Shown one piece after another: positions 1 through 7,406 of a stretch of DNA of 61,573 nt. Within the stretch, counting starts at the first letter, position 1. Every line of letters begins with the position of its first letter. The stretch is taken from contig NZ_NGJT01000014.1 in NCBI RefSeq assembly GCF_003950315.1, positions 1 through 61,573 on the forward strand, given 5' to 3'. The notes below the pieces were generated by a model. It made no database searches. It saw nothing but the letters and a program-made list of their open reading frames with translations, and had not been told where the DNA came from. The translations under genes were made by a program, and so were the position numbers. Source of the stretch: Vagococcus bubulae. Lineage in GTDB: Bacteria; Bacillota; Bacilli; Lactobacillales; Vagococcaceae.

Positions 1-790
1 ATTCATTAAAAGCAGTGTTTAGATGCTTTATAACATGGAATCGATCAATGATAACACCCGCAGTAGGAAACACTTTTTTAGTTAATTGAAAATAGGCAGC
101 ATTCATATCAGTGACTAAGAATTTTACTTTCTTCCGTTCTTCCAATGGCGTACGATTAAAATAAACGGTCAGTTTATCTAATTTTCGACTTGGTAGTATG
201 TCCACTAATTCTCCCGTTTTTCCGTCGGCACATATAAAGCTCATTTTATCTTCATTGGTAGCATGAGATCTAAATTCATCTACCATTAAAACTTCAGGAA
301 AACGACGTGGTTTAAGTTGATGAGGTAGTTGGGTTTCAACAGACTTAAGCACTCTTAAAACAGTCGTTAATGAGACTTGACATAGCTTGGCAATCAATGT
401 CATAGAGATTTTTTCGGTTAACAGTTCTAAGATTTTTAAGGTAGTGAACTTACTAATATGGCAATTTTTTTCAACAATTGAACATTGTGCTGTCCAATGA
501 TGGCAGCATTTTCTACAATAAAAACGTTGTTTCTTGAGCTTTAAAATAGTAGGTAGGTTTTGATAGGGCAATAGGCGAATAGTCACTTCTTTTTTCCCGT
601 TTTTTACAATTATAGAGTTTCCTTCTCTATCAACAATAGAGGAGTGGCAATTCTTACAAGCCGAAGGCATAGGGGAATAAGTCCCTTTAATAATGAGAGT
701 GTTCATTCCATTGATATTAGCTTCCTCTGTACTAATTAAATTTAAATTGTCATCTGTTATTCTTAGCATTTTTTTGATATGATTATTCAT
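1..790 (-). CDS. ISL3-family transposase (N-terminal 263 residues, truncated by window)
   Basis: This is a DDE transposase of the ISL3 family. Read from the ATG at 790, the frame stays open to base 1, giving 263 residues of a protein normally about 430 long. Near residues 40 and 90 are the paired-cysteine zinc-finger motifs (CKNC and CRKCC) typical of the family. A helix-turn-helix follows around 120-150. The DDE domain starts with MVDEF, followed by VTDMNAAY and IDRFHVIKHL, which supply the first two catalytic aspartates. The final glutamate would lie beyond the window. The start has an AAAGGA ribosome site inside a hairpin. Mobile; no metabolic role. Confidence 0.85.
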   Translation of the reverse strand, partial: MNNHIKKMLRITDDNLNLISTEEANINGMNTLIIKGTYSPMPSACKNCHSSIVDREGNSIIVKNGKKEVTIRLLPYQNLPTILKLKKQRFYCRKCCHHWTAQCSIVEKNCHISKFTTLKILELLTEKISMTLIAKLCQVSLTTVLRVLKSVETQLPHQLKPRRFPEVLMVDEFRSHATNEDKMSFICADGKTGELVDILPSRKLDKLTVYFNRTPLEERKKVKFLVTDMNAAYFQLTKKVFPTAGVIIDRFHVIKHLNTAFNE

Positions 791-857
791 GACATGTCGT
801 CCTTTCTATCTGATATTTTTGTTTGGTACTTAAATTTTACTAGATAGACGACATGTT
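791..857 (-). promoter_or_regulatory. Leader hairpin over the ISL3 transposase ribosome-binding site
   Basis: Plus-strand arms ACATGTCGT (792-800) and CTATCT (806-811) are perfectly complementary to AGATAGACGACATGT (842-856). The unpaired 5-nt bulge CCTTT (801-805) is the complement of the AAAGG Shine-Dalgarno sequence of the transposase. In a transcript that starts outside the element, the ribosome site would sit in a 15-bp stem. A promoter inside the loop would make an mRNA lacking the upstream arm. This resembles the read-through protection known from IS10 and IS50; here it is inferred from sequence only. Confidence 0.5.
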
Positions 858-877
858 TTTAAATAAAATAAACTAAA

Positions 878-915
878 AAAGGCTGATGAATCAGATTTTG
901 ATTCATCAGTCCTTT
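878..915 (-). terminator. Rho-independent terminator of ccpA
   Basis: Arms CTGATGAATCA (883-893) and TGATTCATCAG (899-909) form an 11-bp stem with two further G-C pairs, followed on the minus strand by a run of T (880 downward). It lies 37 bases after the ccpA stop. Confidence 0.85.
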
Positions 916-951
916 AAATTATAGAGCCAAAATGTAAGCAATGACTATTTT

Positions 952-1953
952 TTATTTTGTTGATTGTTTTTGAATTAAACCATAAGGTAAGACAATGTCT
1001 TTTTCATCAATGTCTTCTTTGTTCATTAATTTAGTTAACAAACGCATTGATACCGCACCAATATCATATAATGGTTGAGAGATGCTTGTCACGCTTGGAC
1101 GAGCAATATCTGAGAACAATGAATTATTACTTGTAATAATTTCAAACTCTTCAGGTACTTTTACCCCATTATCAGTTAAGCTATTTAACAACCCAACTGC
1201 TAACTCATCATCCGCAACAACTGCTGCTGTTGCGCCACTATTAACCACTCGATCATGTAAAGCAAGACCTGCTTTATAATTGTACTCTGCTTCAAACACT
1301 AATCCTTCATTAAAGTCTATATTATTGTCTTTCAAAGCTTCTTTATAACCTTTCAAACGTTGAATACCGTTAATAGGATCTAATAAAGAACCTGAAATAA
1401 ATGCTACTTTTTTATTCCCAGATTTAATTAATTGATTGGTCGCATCCTTTGTTGCTGCTTCATAATCAATGTTCACTGACCCCACTTGATTATCTGGATC
1501 AATTGAACCTGCTAAAACAACAGGTGTTTTAGAACGAGAAAATTCTCCTCTAATTTGTTCAGTTAAATGATGTCCCATAAAGATGATACCATCTACTTGT
1601 TTAGCAAGTAATGTATTTAATACATTCACTTCTTTTACATCATTCCCATCAGAGTTGGCTAGAATGATATTGTATTTATACATTGTTGCCACATCATCAA
1701 TCCCTCGAGCTAAAGAGGCAAAGTAAGCATTACTTACATCTGGAATAATCACTCCAACTGTTGTTGTTTTCTTACTTGCTAATCCTCTGGCTACTGCATT
1801 TGGACGATAGTCTAATCGTTCAATCACTTCTAAGACTTTTTTTCTAGTTGCTGGTTTGACATTTGGGTTTCCGTTAACAACGCGTGACACAGTTGCCATA
1901 GAAACAGCTGCTTCTCTTGCAACGTCATAAATTGTAATGGTTTGTTTTTCCAT
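952..1953 (-). CDS. ccpA: Catabolite control protein A (LacI/GalR family)
   Basis: CcpA is the global carbon-catabolite regulator of low-GC Gram-positives. With HPr-Ser46-P it binds cre sites and represses or activates carbon genes. The 333-aa length is standard. The N-terminus (TITIYDVAREAAVSMATVSRV) is a LacI-type helix-turn-helix with the hinge helix NAVARGLASKK. The rest is a periplasmic-binding-protein-like domain with IIPDVSNAYFA and SINIDYEAA-type segments. It has its own promoter and terminator, so it is monocistronic. Potential targets are in this same window: cre sites at 2027-2040, 13528-13541 and 23540-23553. It could only be confused with another LacI regulator; the conserved N-terminus makes CcpA very likely. 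Confidence 0.95.
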   Translation of the reverse strand: MEKQTITIYDVAREAAVSMATVSRVVNGNPNVKPATRKKVLEVIERLDYRPNAVARGLASKKTTTVGVIIPDVSNAYFASLARGIDDVATMYKYNIILANSDGNDVKEVNVLNTLLAKQVDGIIFMGHHLTEQIRGEFSRSKTPVVLAGSIDPDNQVGSVNIDYEAATKDATNQLIKSGNKKVAFISGSLLDPINGIQRLKGYKEALKDNNIDFNEGLVFEAEYNYKAGLALHDRVVNSGATAAVVADDELAVGLLNSLTDNGVKVPEEFEIITSNNSLFSDIARPSVTSISQPLYDIGAVSMRLLTKLMNKEDIDEKDIVLPYGLIQKQSTK

Positions 1954-2002
1954 GTTATGTTCTCCTTTATTTTGTTATACTGTCGATTCATAAGTCACAC
2001 AT

Positions 2003-2040
2003 AGATTATCAGAAAAGCATTGACTTTGCAAGCGTTTTAT
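2003..2040 (-). promoter_or_regulatory. ccpA promoter with overlapping cre site
   Basis: On the minus strand, TTGCAA (2031-2026) and TAATCT (2008-2003) are separated by exactly 17 bases. The plus-strand sequence TGCAAGCGTTTTAT (2027-2040) matches the cre consensus (WTGNAARCGNWWWCA) except at the last conserved C and A. It covers the -35 box, which implies repression of ccpA by its own product. Confidence 0.6.
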
Positions 2041-2125
2041 AGATGTTTTCATGAAAAGTTATGAAAATTACAAAAAACTAGAGAAATATAAACCTTTATT
2101 GTGAAAAAAGCGTAGTTGATATAAA

Positions 2126-2178
2126 AAACCTTTTAATACAAAAGAAATCAAGATAATCTCTATTGTACCAAAAGGTTT
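2126..2178 (-). terminator. Terminator of trxB
   Basis: Arms 2126-2141 and 2163-2178 (AAACCTTTT paired with AAAAGGTTT, extended by seven more pairs including two G-U) are followed by a T-run on the minus strand. It lies about 30 bases after the trxB stop. Confidence 0.75.
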
Positions 2179-2208
2179 GCTTGTTATGTTTTAATTTTTA
2201 CTTAACGT

Positions 2209-3126
2209 TTAATCATCTAAACTACTTAAGTAATTATATACTTCTTGTCCTGCAATACTACCATCACCAACTGCTGTCGCAATTTGTCTAAGAACCGTTT
2301 CTCTGACATCTCCAATAGCATAAATACCAGGAATTTTTGTTGACATATGAGCGTCTGTTTCTATCCAACCGTGTTCATTTGTAATACCTAAATCCTTAAC
2401 AAAATCAGTTAATGGATCTAGTCCTATATAAATAAACACACCGTCTGCTAATAAATCTTCAATGTCTCCTGTTTTAGTATCTTTTAATTTGATTGATTGA
2501 ACACTCATATCATTTCCATTGATTTCAATCGGAACTTTATTCCACATAAATTCAATTTTTTCATTTTTAAATGCACGATCTTGTAATATTTTTTGTGCTC
2601 TTAGTTCATCTCTTCTATGGATAATAGTGACTTTGCTTGCAAACTGAGTTAAATACATCCCCTCTTCTATTGCTGAGTCTCCTCCACCAATCACCACTAA
2701 ATGACGGTCTCTAAAGAACGCCCCATCACAAACAGCGCAATAAGATACACCACGACCTGCATATTCTTCTTCACCTGGGATATTGATTTTACGATGTTCA
2801 CTTCCTGAAGCAATAATCACTGTTTTCCCTTCATATGTTTCATCATCACACACTACCTTTTTAGTGGTACCATGGTCTTCAATGTTAACAACATTTCCAT
2901 AAACATGCTTTGCACCAAAGTTAGAAGAGTTTTCATACATTTTAAGAGCTAAATCGGGTCCTGAAATAAGATTAAAGCCAGGATAATTTTCCACTTCATC
3001 TGTATTCATTAACTGACCACCTGGTGCACCACGTTCTATTACTAATACAGATAATCCTGAACGAGAGGCATATAAAGCTGACGTCATTCCTCCTGGTCCT
3101 GCCCCTATAATAATTACATCATACAT
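2209..3126 (-). CDS. trxB: Thioredoxin-disulfide reductase
   Basis: This FAD enzyme moves electrons from NADPH to thioredoxin in the cytoplasm. At 305 aa it has the standard length. The FAD site is GAGPGGMTSA near residue 8 and the NADPH site is VIGGGDSAIEE near 147. The redox pair is C130-A-V-C133, where CATC is the more usual form; both cysteines are present. The C-terminal FAD motif GIYAIGDVRE follows at about 270. A GGGGGT ribosome site precedes the ATG. It is divergent from the rodA gene. Ferredoxin-NADP reductases of the same fold lack the CxxC, so TrxB is secure. Confidence 0.95.
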   Translation of the reverse strand: MYDVIIIGAGPGGMTSALYASRSGLSVLVIERGAPGGQLMNTDEVENYPGFNLISGPDLALKMYENSSNFGAKHVYGNVVNIEDHGTTKKVVCDDETYEGKTVIIASGSEHRKINIPGEEEYAGRGVSYCAVCDGAFFRDRHLVVIGGGDSAIEEGMYLTQFASKVTIIHRRDELRAQKILQDRAFKNEKIEFMWNKVPIEINGNDMSVQSIKLKDTKTGDIEDLLADGVFIYIGLDPLTDFVKDLGITNEHGWIETDAHMSTKIPGIYAIGDVRETVLRQIATAVGDGSIAGQEVYNYLSSLDD

Positions 3127-3374
3127 AATTAATACCCCCTATAGTTTTCTACTCATACTTTAACCTTTTCTTTTTTTATTGTCTATTGATTCGTCTTGAC
3201 GCTTAAAATAACAACACTAAACTTTCTAAATTTGAACATAAATAAGAAAAAAGATTAAAAATTCATTTAATTTCATTATTACTATATACTATTATGGATA
3301 AAAGTGGTAGCTTATTACAGGTATGGACTTAATTTTTTTAATTAATATAACTAAATAAAGGATAAGATGAAGGC

Positions 3375-4526
3375 ATGAAACGACAAGAATATCAACAACA
3401 AAACAATTTTAACTACGCGTTATTGTTGCCAATATTTCTAATGCTTATTTTAAGTATTTGGCTACAGTATTGGGTAGCGTATTATGACCAAAATAATCCC
3501 ACTAAACAAGCACTAAAACAACTGGCGTTTGTTGGACTAGGAACAGTTTTAATGTTTGGAGTGAAGTACATCAAACGTGATGTCATTTGGAAAGCTGTCC
3601 CGTGGTTTTATGTGTTCTCACTACTTCTTATGGGTTCCTTGTATTTCTTTTATGACCCTCACATGTATGATTTAACCAACACAAAACGTTGGCTAGACAT
3701 TTTTGGCTTTCAATTTCAACCATCAGAAATCGCTAAAACAGCCTATATTCTGTTTATGTCCAAAGAGCTTGTAAAATATAACAAAAACGTTCCTGAAAAA
3801 GATATTCATACTGATTTAAATATGGTGAAAAAATTAGTATTATACTCTTTACCTTTATTCTTTTTAATGTTTGTACAAAAGGATTTTGGAACAAGTTTAG
3901 TTTTTATTTGTGTTCTTGGTGCACTTATTGTGGCGTCCGGCATTAACTGGCGGATTGTAGCTGTTCTTGGTGGAATTGCTGCTTTACTTGGTGGAACACT
4001 TATTTTCTTAGTGTTTACTGATTTTGGACAATCCATACTTGCTTCACTCCATTTTAAAGAATACCAATTAAATCGGATTAGAGCTTGGGTTGATCCATTT
4101 GAGTATGCAACGTCTATTGCTTACCAACAAGTTCAAGGACTCTTAGCTATTGGATCTGGTGGATTATTTGGGACTGGAACAACAGGGGTACAAGTTTATG
4201 TCCCCGTTAGAGAATCAGATATGATTTTCACTTTTATCGGTGAAGCGTATGGCTTTGTCGGTGCAACAGCTGTCATTTTACTTTACTTTTATCTGTTTTT
4301 CCAAATTTTCTATACCGGCATTAAAAGTAATTCTACCTTTAATATTTATATTTGTGTAGGAATTGTCTTTATGTTGGTTTTCCAAACATTCGAAAACATC
4401 GGAGCCTCAATTGGTTTGTTACCATTAACAGGTATCCCTCTTCCTTTCTTAAGTCAAGGAGGAACAGCTTTGGTCTCAACAATGTTAGCTCTAGGATTAA
4501 TTTTTGGAATGGATTCTAAAGCGTAA
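3375..4526 (+). CDS. rodA: RodA/FtsW-family peptidoglycan polymerase (SEDS protein)
   Basis: This is a SEDS glycosyltransferase that polymerises lipid II into glycan strands together with a class B PBP. At 383 aa it is slightly shorter than usual. It has about ten hydrophobic segments, the family motif TNTKRWLDIFGFQFQPSE, and the C-terminal signature PLTGIPLPFLSQGG near residue 350. The motif wording and absence of an FtsW-type tail favour RodA (cell elongation) over FtsW. The start at 3375 follows AAAGGATAAG; an ATG at 3367 meets a stop after three codons. The terminator that should follow the stop is interrupted by an IS3 element. Confidence 0.85.
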   Translation: MKRQEYQQQNNFNYALLLPIFLMLILSIWLQYWVAYYDQNNPTKQALKQLAFVGLGTVLMFGVKYIKRDVIWKAVPWFYVFSLLLMGSLYFFYDPHMYDLTNTKRWLDIFGFQFQPSEIAKTAYILFMSKELVKYNKNVPEKDIHTDLNMVKKLVLYSLPLFFLMFVQKDFGTSLVFICVLGALIVASGINWRIVAVLGGIAALLGGTLIFLVFTDFGQSILASLHFKEYQLNRIRAWVDPFEYATSIAYQQVQGLLAIGSGGLFGTGTTGVQVYVPVRESDMIFTFIGEAYGFVGATAVILLYFYLFFQIFYTGIKSNSTFNIYICVGIVFMLVFQTFENIGASIGLLPLTGIPLPFLSQGGTALVSTMLALGLIFGMDSKA

Positions 4527-4581
4527 AAAAACAATCAAATGCGGGGACTGAACCCCTAAAATGAGACAGTAATAAAAACAC

Positions 4582-5424
4582 CTATGCGATTACCTTTTTC
4601 CGATATTCAACTGGAGATAAGTAATCGTATTTTTGTTGAATTCTTTCTTTATTATAATAGTTGATGAAATTTTGTACAGTTTCAATTACACTAATTGTAG
4701 AGCTTCCAAGCTCTGGGTGTAATGAGAACGTTTCAGCCTTTAGGATGGAGTGAAACGACTCTATTGGAGCGTTATCTGCAGGTGTCCCTTTTCGGGACAT
4801 ACTTCTGATAATGCTCTTTTCTTTAGTTGCTTGATAATAAGCATATGAAGTATACACGGAACCTTGATCTGAATGAAGTATACATTTATTTGGAAGTTTA
4901 GGTAATTTATTTAGTGTGTCTAGAACACAAGATATGTCCTGTTTTTCACTTATTGTATAAGAGAGTATTTCCCCATTAAACAAATCCATAATGCTAGAAA
5001 GATATAGTCTTTTAGGACCATAATCAAGATAAGTGATGTCTGTTGTGAGTTTTTCTAACGGCTTACTTGAACTAAAGTCTCTATCAATTATATTAGAGGT
5101 TTTAAAGTAAATAGAGCCTGGACGTTGTTTTTTCTTTATTTTCACTTTACAGCCCCATCCGTATTTTTGCATAATACACTGAACAACTTTATGATTAATT
5201 ATTATCTTTTTACGAAGTAAAAAAGTGATCTTTCGATAACCATAAGTGAATTTATTTTCTTTACATAGCTGTTGAATCATTTTAATGCGAATATCCTCTG
5301 TATCTTCCTTCTTAGTCCAACGATAATAAGTACTCCTAGCTACACCAAAATAGTGACATAACCATGTAACAGATAGCACTCCTTTATAAGAATCAACTAA
5401 TTTTATAAATAGTTCTTTTTCCAC
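4582..5424 (-). CDS. IS3-family transposase OrfB (DDE integrase core)
   Basis: This is the catalytic part of the IS3 transposase, 280 aa. The N-terminus has the HTH_21 region (MIQQLCKENKFTYGYRKI). The rve/DDE core contains TTDITYL (D), HSDQGSVYTS (D) and NAPIESFHSILKAE (E), so all three catalytic residues are present. The frame opens with a GTG at 5424 inside the end of orfA. In this family OrfB is usually made as an OrfAB fusion by a -1 frameshift. The overlap (5403-5424) contains a run of five A in GGAAAAAG, a plausible slip site. Confidence 0.92.
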   Translation of the reverse strand: MEKELFIKLVDSYKGVLSVTWLCHYFGVARSTYYRWTKKEDTEDIRIKMIQQLCKENKFTYGYRKITFLLRKKIIINHKVVQCIMQKYGWGCKVKIKKKQRPGSIYFKTSNIIDRDFSSSKPLEKLTTDITYLDYGPKRLYLSSIMDLFNGEILSYTISEKQDISCVLDTLNKLPKLPNKCILHSDQGSVYTSYAYYQATKEKSIIRSMSRKGTPADNAPIESFHSILKAETFSLHPELGSSTISVIETVQNFINYYNKERIQQKYDYLSPVEYRKKVIA

Positions 5425-5726
5425 ATCCTTTCCAATTCCTTGTATTTTTTTAAGACATCAATTTCCTGTTTCAAGTATTTATTTTCTCTTTCTAGAGATT
5501 CCAAAGGGGATAAATTTTCATTACCTTTTCCATAAGTATATTGTTTTCCTACACCTTGAGAGAATCGATAAGATTCTCCGTTTCTATACCATCTCCACCA
5601 TGTGTTCACCTGAGTTTCATTCCGAATGTTTAGTTTATTCATAATTTCTCTAGTTGTTTTACCTTCAATCTTCATTTTTATAGCTTCTTCTTTTACTTCT
5701 ACTGGATAAGAAATTCTTTTGACCAT
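5403..5726 (-). CDS. IS3-family transposase OrfA (helix-turn-helix)
   Basis: This is the 107-aa DNA-binding part of the IS3 transposase. A helix-turn-helix (EAIKMKIEGKTTREIMNKL) is followed by a WWRWYRNG segment. A leucine-zipper-like helix (LESLERENKYLKQEIDVLKKYKELE) at the C-terminus is used for multimerisation. It overlaps OrfB by 22 nt. A short leader separates it from the right inverted repeat. Confidence 0.9.
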   Translation of the reverse strand: MVKRISYPVEVKEEAIKMKIEGKTTREIMNKLNIRNETQVNTWWRWYRNGESYRFSQGVGKQYTYGKGNENLSPLESLERENKYLKQEIDVLKKYKELERMWKKNYL

Positions 5727-5835
5727 AAAAATACACCTCCGTTAATTTCATTTTACATGAATTCAACGAGGGTGTTTTTATATTTGTCTTACCTTTTGGG
5801 GTCAGTTCCGCGCAATATGGCATTTGATTGTTTTT

Positions 5836-6198
5836 TTATAAATAAATGTCTTTTTCAGCCAAGTTATCTAAACACTCTTTTAAGTAGTCATCATGATGCT
5901 CCGGATAAATCGGCGTTTCTATTGCAACTTCTGGTAACCCTGTATAAGCCTCAATTGCTTTTCCCCTATACAAAGGATTTTTCCAAAGTTCATCTGGTTT
6001 ATAACCTCTGTTTTCCATTTCAGTCATAATCAACCAATGGTATTGTACTAATTTATATGGACTATGATCAAACACATAATTAACGGTTGAATGTGGTTTC
6101 CCCCATCCTTTCCCTCTTAACGCACAACACTCTCTATGCTGCCCAAGTAGTTGTTGTCTAGGTAATTTAGGTATTAATACTTCATGCCATAATCTCAT
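5836..6198 (-). CDS. TIGR02328 family protein (pyrimidine-dimer glycosylase-like fold)
   Basis: This 120-aa protein begins MRLWHEVLIPKLPRQQLLGQHRECCALRG, the signature of the TIGR02328 family. That family is related to the Pyr_excise (T4 endonuclease V-type) proteins, and its function in Firmicutes is not established. Its start has an AGGAG ribosome site. It lies downstream of the DUF916/WxL pair without an obvious terminator between, and its own terminator is shared with rodA and interrupted by IS3. A role in DNA repair is inferred from family resemblance only. Confidence 0.75.
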   Translation of the reverse strand: MRLWHEVLIPKLPRQQLLGQHRECCALRGKGWGKPHSTVNYVFDHSPYKLVQYHWLIMTEMENRGYKPDELWKNPLYRGKAIEAYTGLPEVAIETPIYPEHHDDYLKECLDNLAEKDIYL

Positions 6199-6275
6199 GT
6201 TTACTCTCCTATCAGATTATTTTACTGTTGGTATCCTACCATAAAATAACTAAATTTCAAAAAAATTAGTCTGAT

Positions 6276-7331
6276 TTACTTATTTCTTTTCTTTACAAAC
6301 AAAAAGTAACTAACAATCCCTAATACTAGAAGAACATTTAAACTAACTGCTAAAACTAACCATTTATTTAATCCAAGGGTTTTATCTGTTACTAAATCAT
6401 CTAATTCATTTAGTTCCTTAGCTTGTTTTTGATCAATGTTTATCGTATCTGTTAAAACCCACTCTAATTGTTCTTGCTCTTCTTTATTTAATTCTCCTGT
6501 CACCCCACTAACCACTGCTTTATAAAGATACTCTCCATCTTCTAATTTCTTACCATTTAAAAAGGTCGGAAACTCAAAAATAGAATTAGGTGCAATCTGC
6601 ATTTGTTCTTTTTTATATTCATAATAAGGATCGCTGCTTCCTTTTTTTGTTAACGTACTCTTAATCGTTACCTGATTTAAATAAGCTGAGGATAAGTTTC
6701 TAATAGGCGCTGATATACTTGTTCTAGTATTCAGTTCTATGGCTTTAACTTTTCCTAACTTTAACTCAGGTTGTGTTTCGATACTGGCTGACTGTTGCAT
6801 CAACAACGCTAGCACATAAGAAAACTTATTATTAACCGTTGTTTGACTAGATAATTGATTCGATTTAACATTTCCCTCTTCTTCAAAGGAGATACCACTG
6901 GCTATAACTCCTGGAATATCTTTATTTGGCATACTCACTTTAACTGACACTATTTTTTCTTCTTTAGGAGATAAAATAATTGTTTTATCTACTGTTATTT
7001 GCTTTGATAAATTTATCGGTAATGTCTCGTCAACTTTATTTTTTGTTGGACTATAATCAATCACACCATTGATATTCGTCGTTGCACTCGCAACAGATGT
7101 TTTTAAGACAATTTCTTTTTCTGTATGATTTTTCAATTCAACGCTTAATTGTTGCTTATTTCCTGCCTTTAATTGAATATGAAAATGCCCACTTTCTTTA
7201 TCAATCTGATTAGACGGTAATACTGGTGCTACTGAAAAGCCGACTTGATTTGCCTGTGTTACCATTGAAAACGACATATTTATCAAAACAAATAATACCA
7301 TCATATAACCAATTTTTCGTACATTTTTCAT
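6276..7331 (-). CDS. DUF916/DUF3324 WxL-partner surface protein
   Basis: This membrane-anchored extracellular protein belongs to the family that accompanies WxL surface proteins and is thought to bind peptidoglycan and WxL domains. It has a signal peptide (residues 5-28, ending TQA), a DUF916 domain (GFSVAPVLPSNQ to about 160), a DUF3324 domain to about 300, and a C-terminal transmembrane helix (WLVLAVSLNVLLVLGIVSYFLF) followed by KKRNK. The ATG at 7331 has better spacing from AAGGAG than the one at 7337. It lies downstream of the WxL gene, with a terminator hairpin between them. Confidence 0.85.
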   Translation of the reverse strand: MKNVRKIGYMMVLFVLINMSFSMVTQANQVGFSVAPVLPSNQIDKESGHFHIQLKAGNKQQLSVELKNHTEKEIVLKTSVASATTNINGVIDYSPTKNKVDETLPINLSKQITVDKTIILSPKEEKIVSVKVSMPNKDIPGVIASGISFEEEGNVKSNQLSSQTTVNNKFSYVLALLMQQSASIETQPELKLGKVKAIELNTRTSISAPIRNLSSAYLNQVTIKSTLTKKGSSDPYYEYKKEQMQIAPNSIFEFPTFLNGKKLEDGEYLYKAVVSGVTGELNKEEQEQLEWVLTDTINIDQKQAKELNELDDLVTDKTLGLNKWLVLAVSLNVLLVLGIVSYFLFVKKRNK

Positions 7332-7362
7332 CTTCATTCTCCTTAATTAATAAACATAAAAA

Positions 7363-7393
7363 TCGACAGACTAGAGTTTTTCTAGTCTATCGA
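7363..7393 (-). terminator. Terminator between the WxL gene and the DUF916 gene
   Basis: TCGACAGACTAGA (7363-7375) pairs with TCTAGTCTATCGA (7381-7393) in a 13-bp stem with one mismatch, followed on the minus strand by TTTTTATG. It sits between two genes that normally act together, so it may reduce DUF916 expression relative to the WxL protein. Confidence 0.75.
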
Positions 7394-7406
7394 CTAACAT
7401 TTGAAC

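Larger units (their letters stand above)
1..857 (-). mobile_element. ISL3-family insertion sequence, cut by the window edge
   Basis: This is the 5' part of an ISL3-type element whose transposase runs off the left edge of the window. The coding part ends at 790. Between 790 and about 857 lies a short leader with a strong dyad (792-811 with 842-856). I could not find a clear terminal inverted repeat beginning GGCTCT on this side, so the outer end is placed only approximately, just before the ccpA terminator at 878-915. Confidence 0.7.
4544..5809 (-). mobile_element. Complete IS3-family insertion sequence (IS150-like)
   Basis: The element carries overlapping orfA and orfB. Its ends are imperfect inverted repeats: GGGACTGAACCCC at 4544 and GGAACTGACCCC read inward from 5809. 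The similarity continues to a shared AAAAACACC about 35 bases in. A possible 3-bp target duplication GCG lies at 4541-4543 and 5810-5812. An alternative boundary with TGCG at both ends (4540 and 5813) cannot be excluded. Both reading frames are intact, so it may still be active. Confidence 0.85.
4525..5837. terminator. rodA / TIGR02328 bidirectional terminator split by an insertion sequence
   Basis: The 18-base arm AAAAAAACAATCAAATGC (4525-4542) directly after the rodA stop is perfectly complementary to GCATTTGATTGTTTTTTT (5820-5837) directly after the stop of the convergent gene. Together they would form one bidirectional terminator. The IS3 element occupies the loop, so the arms now lie about 1.28 kb apart. 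Confidence 0.85.
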
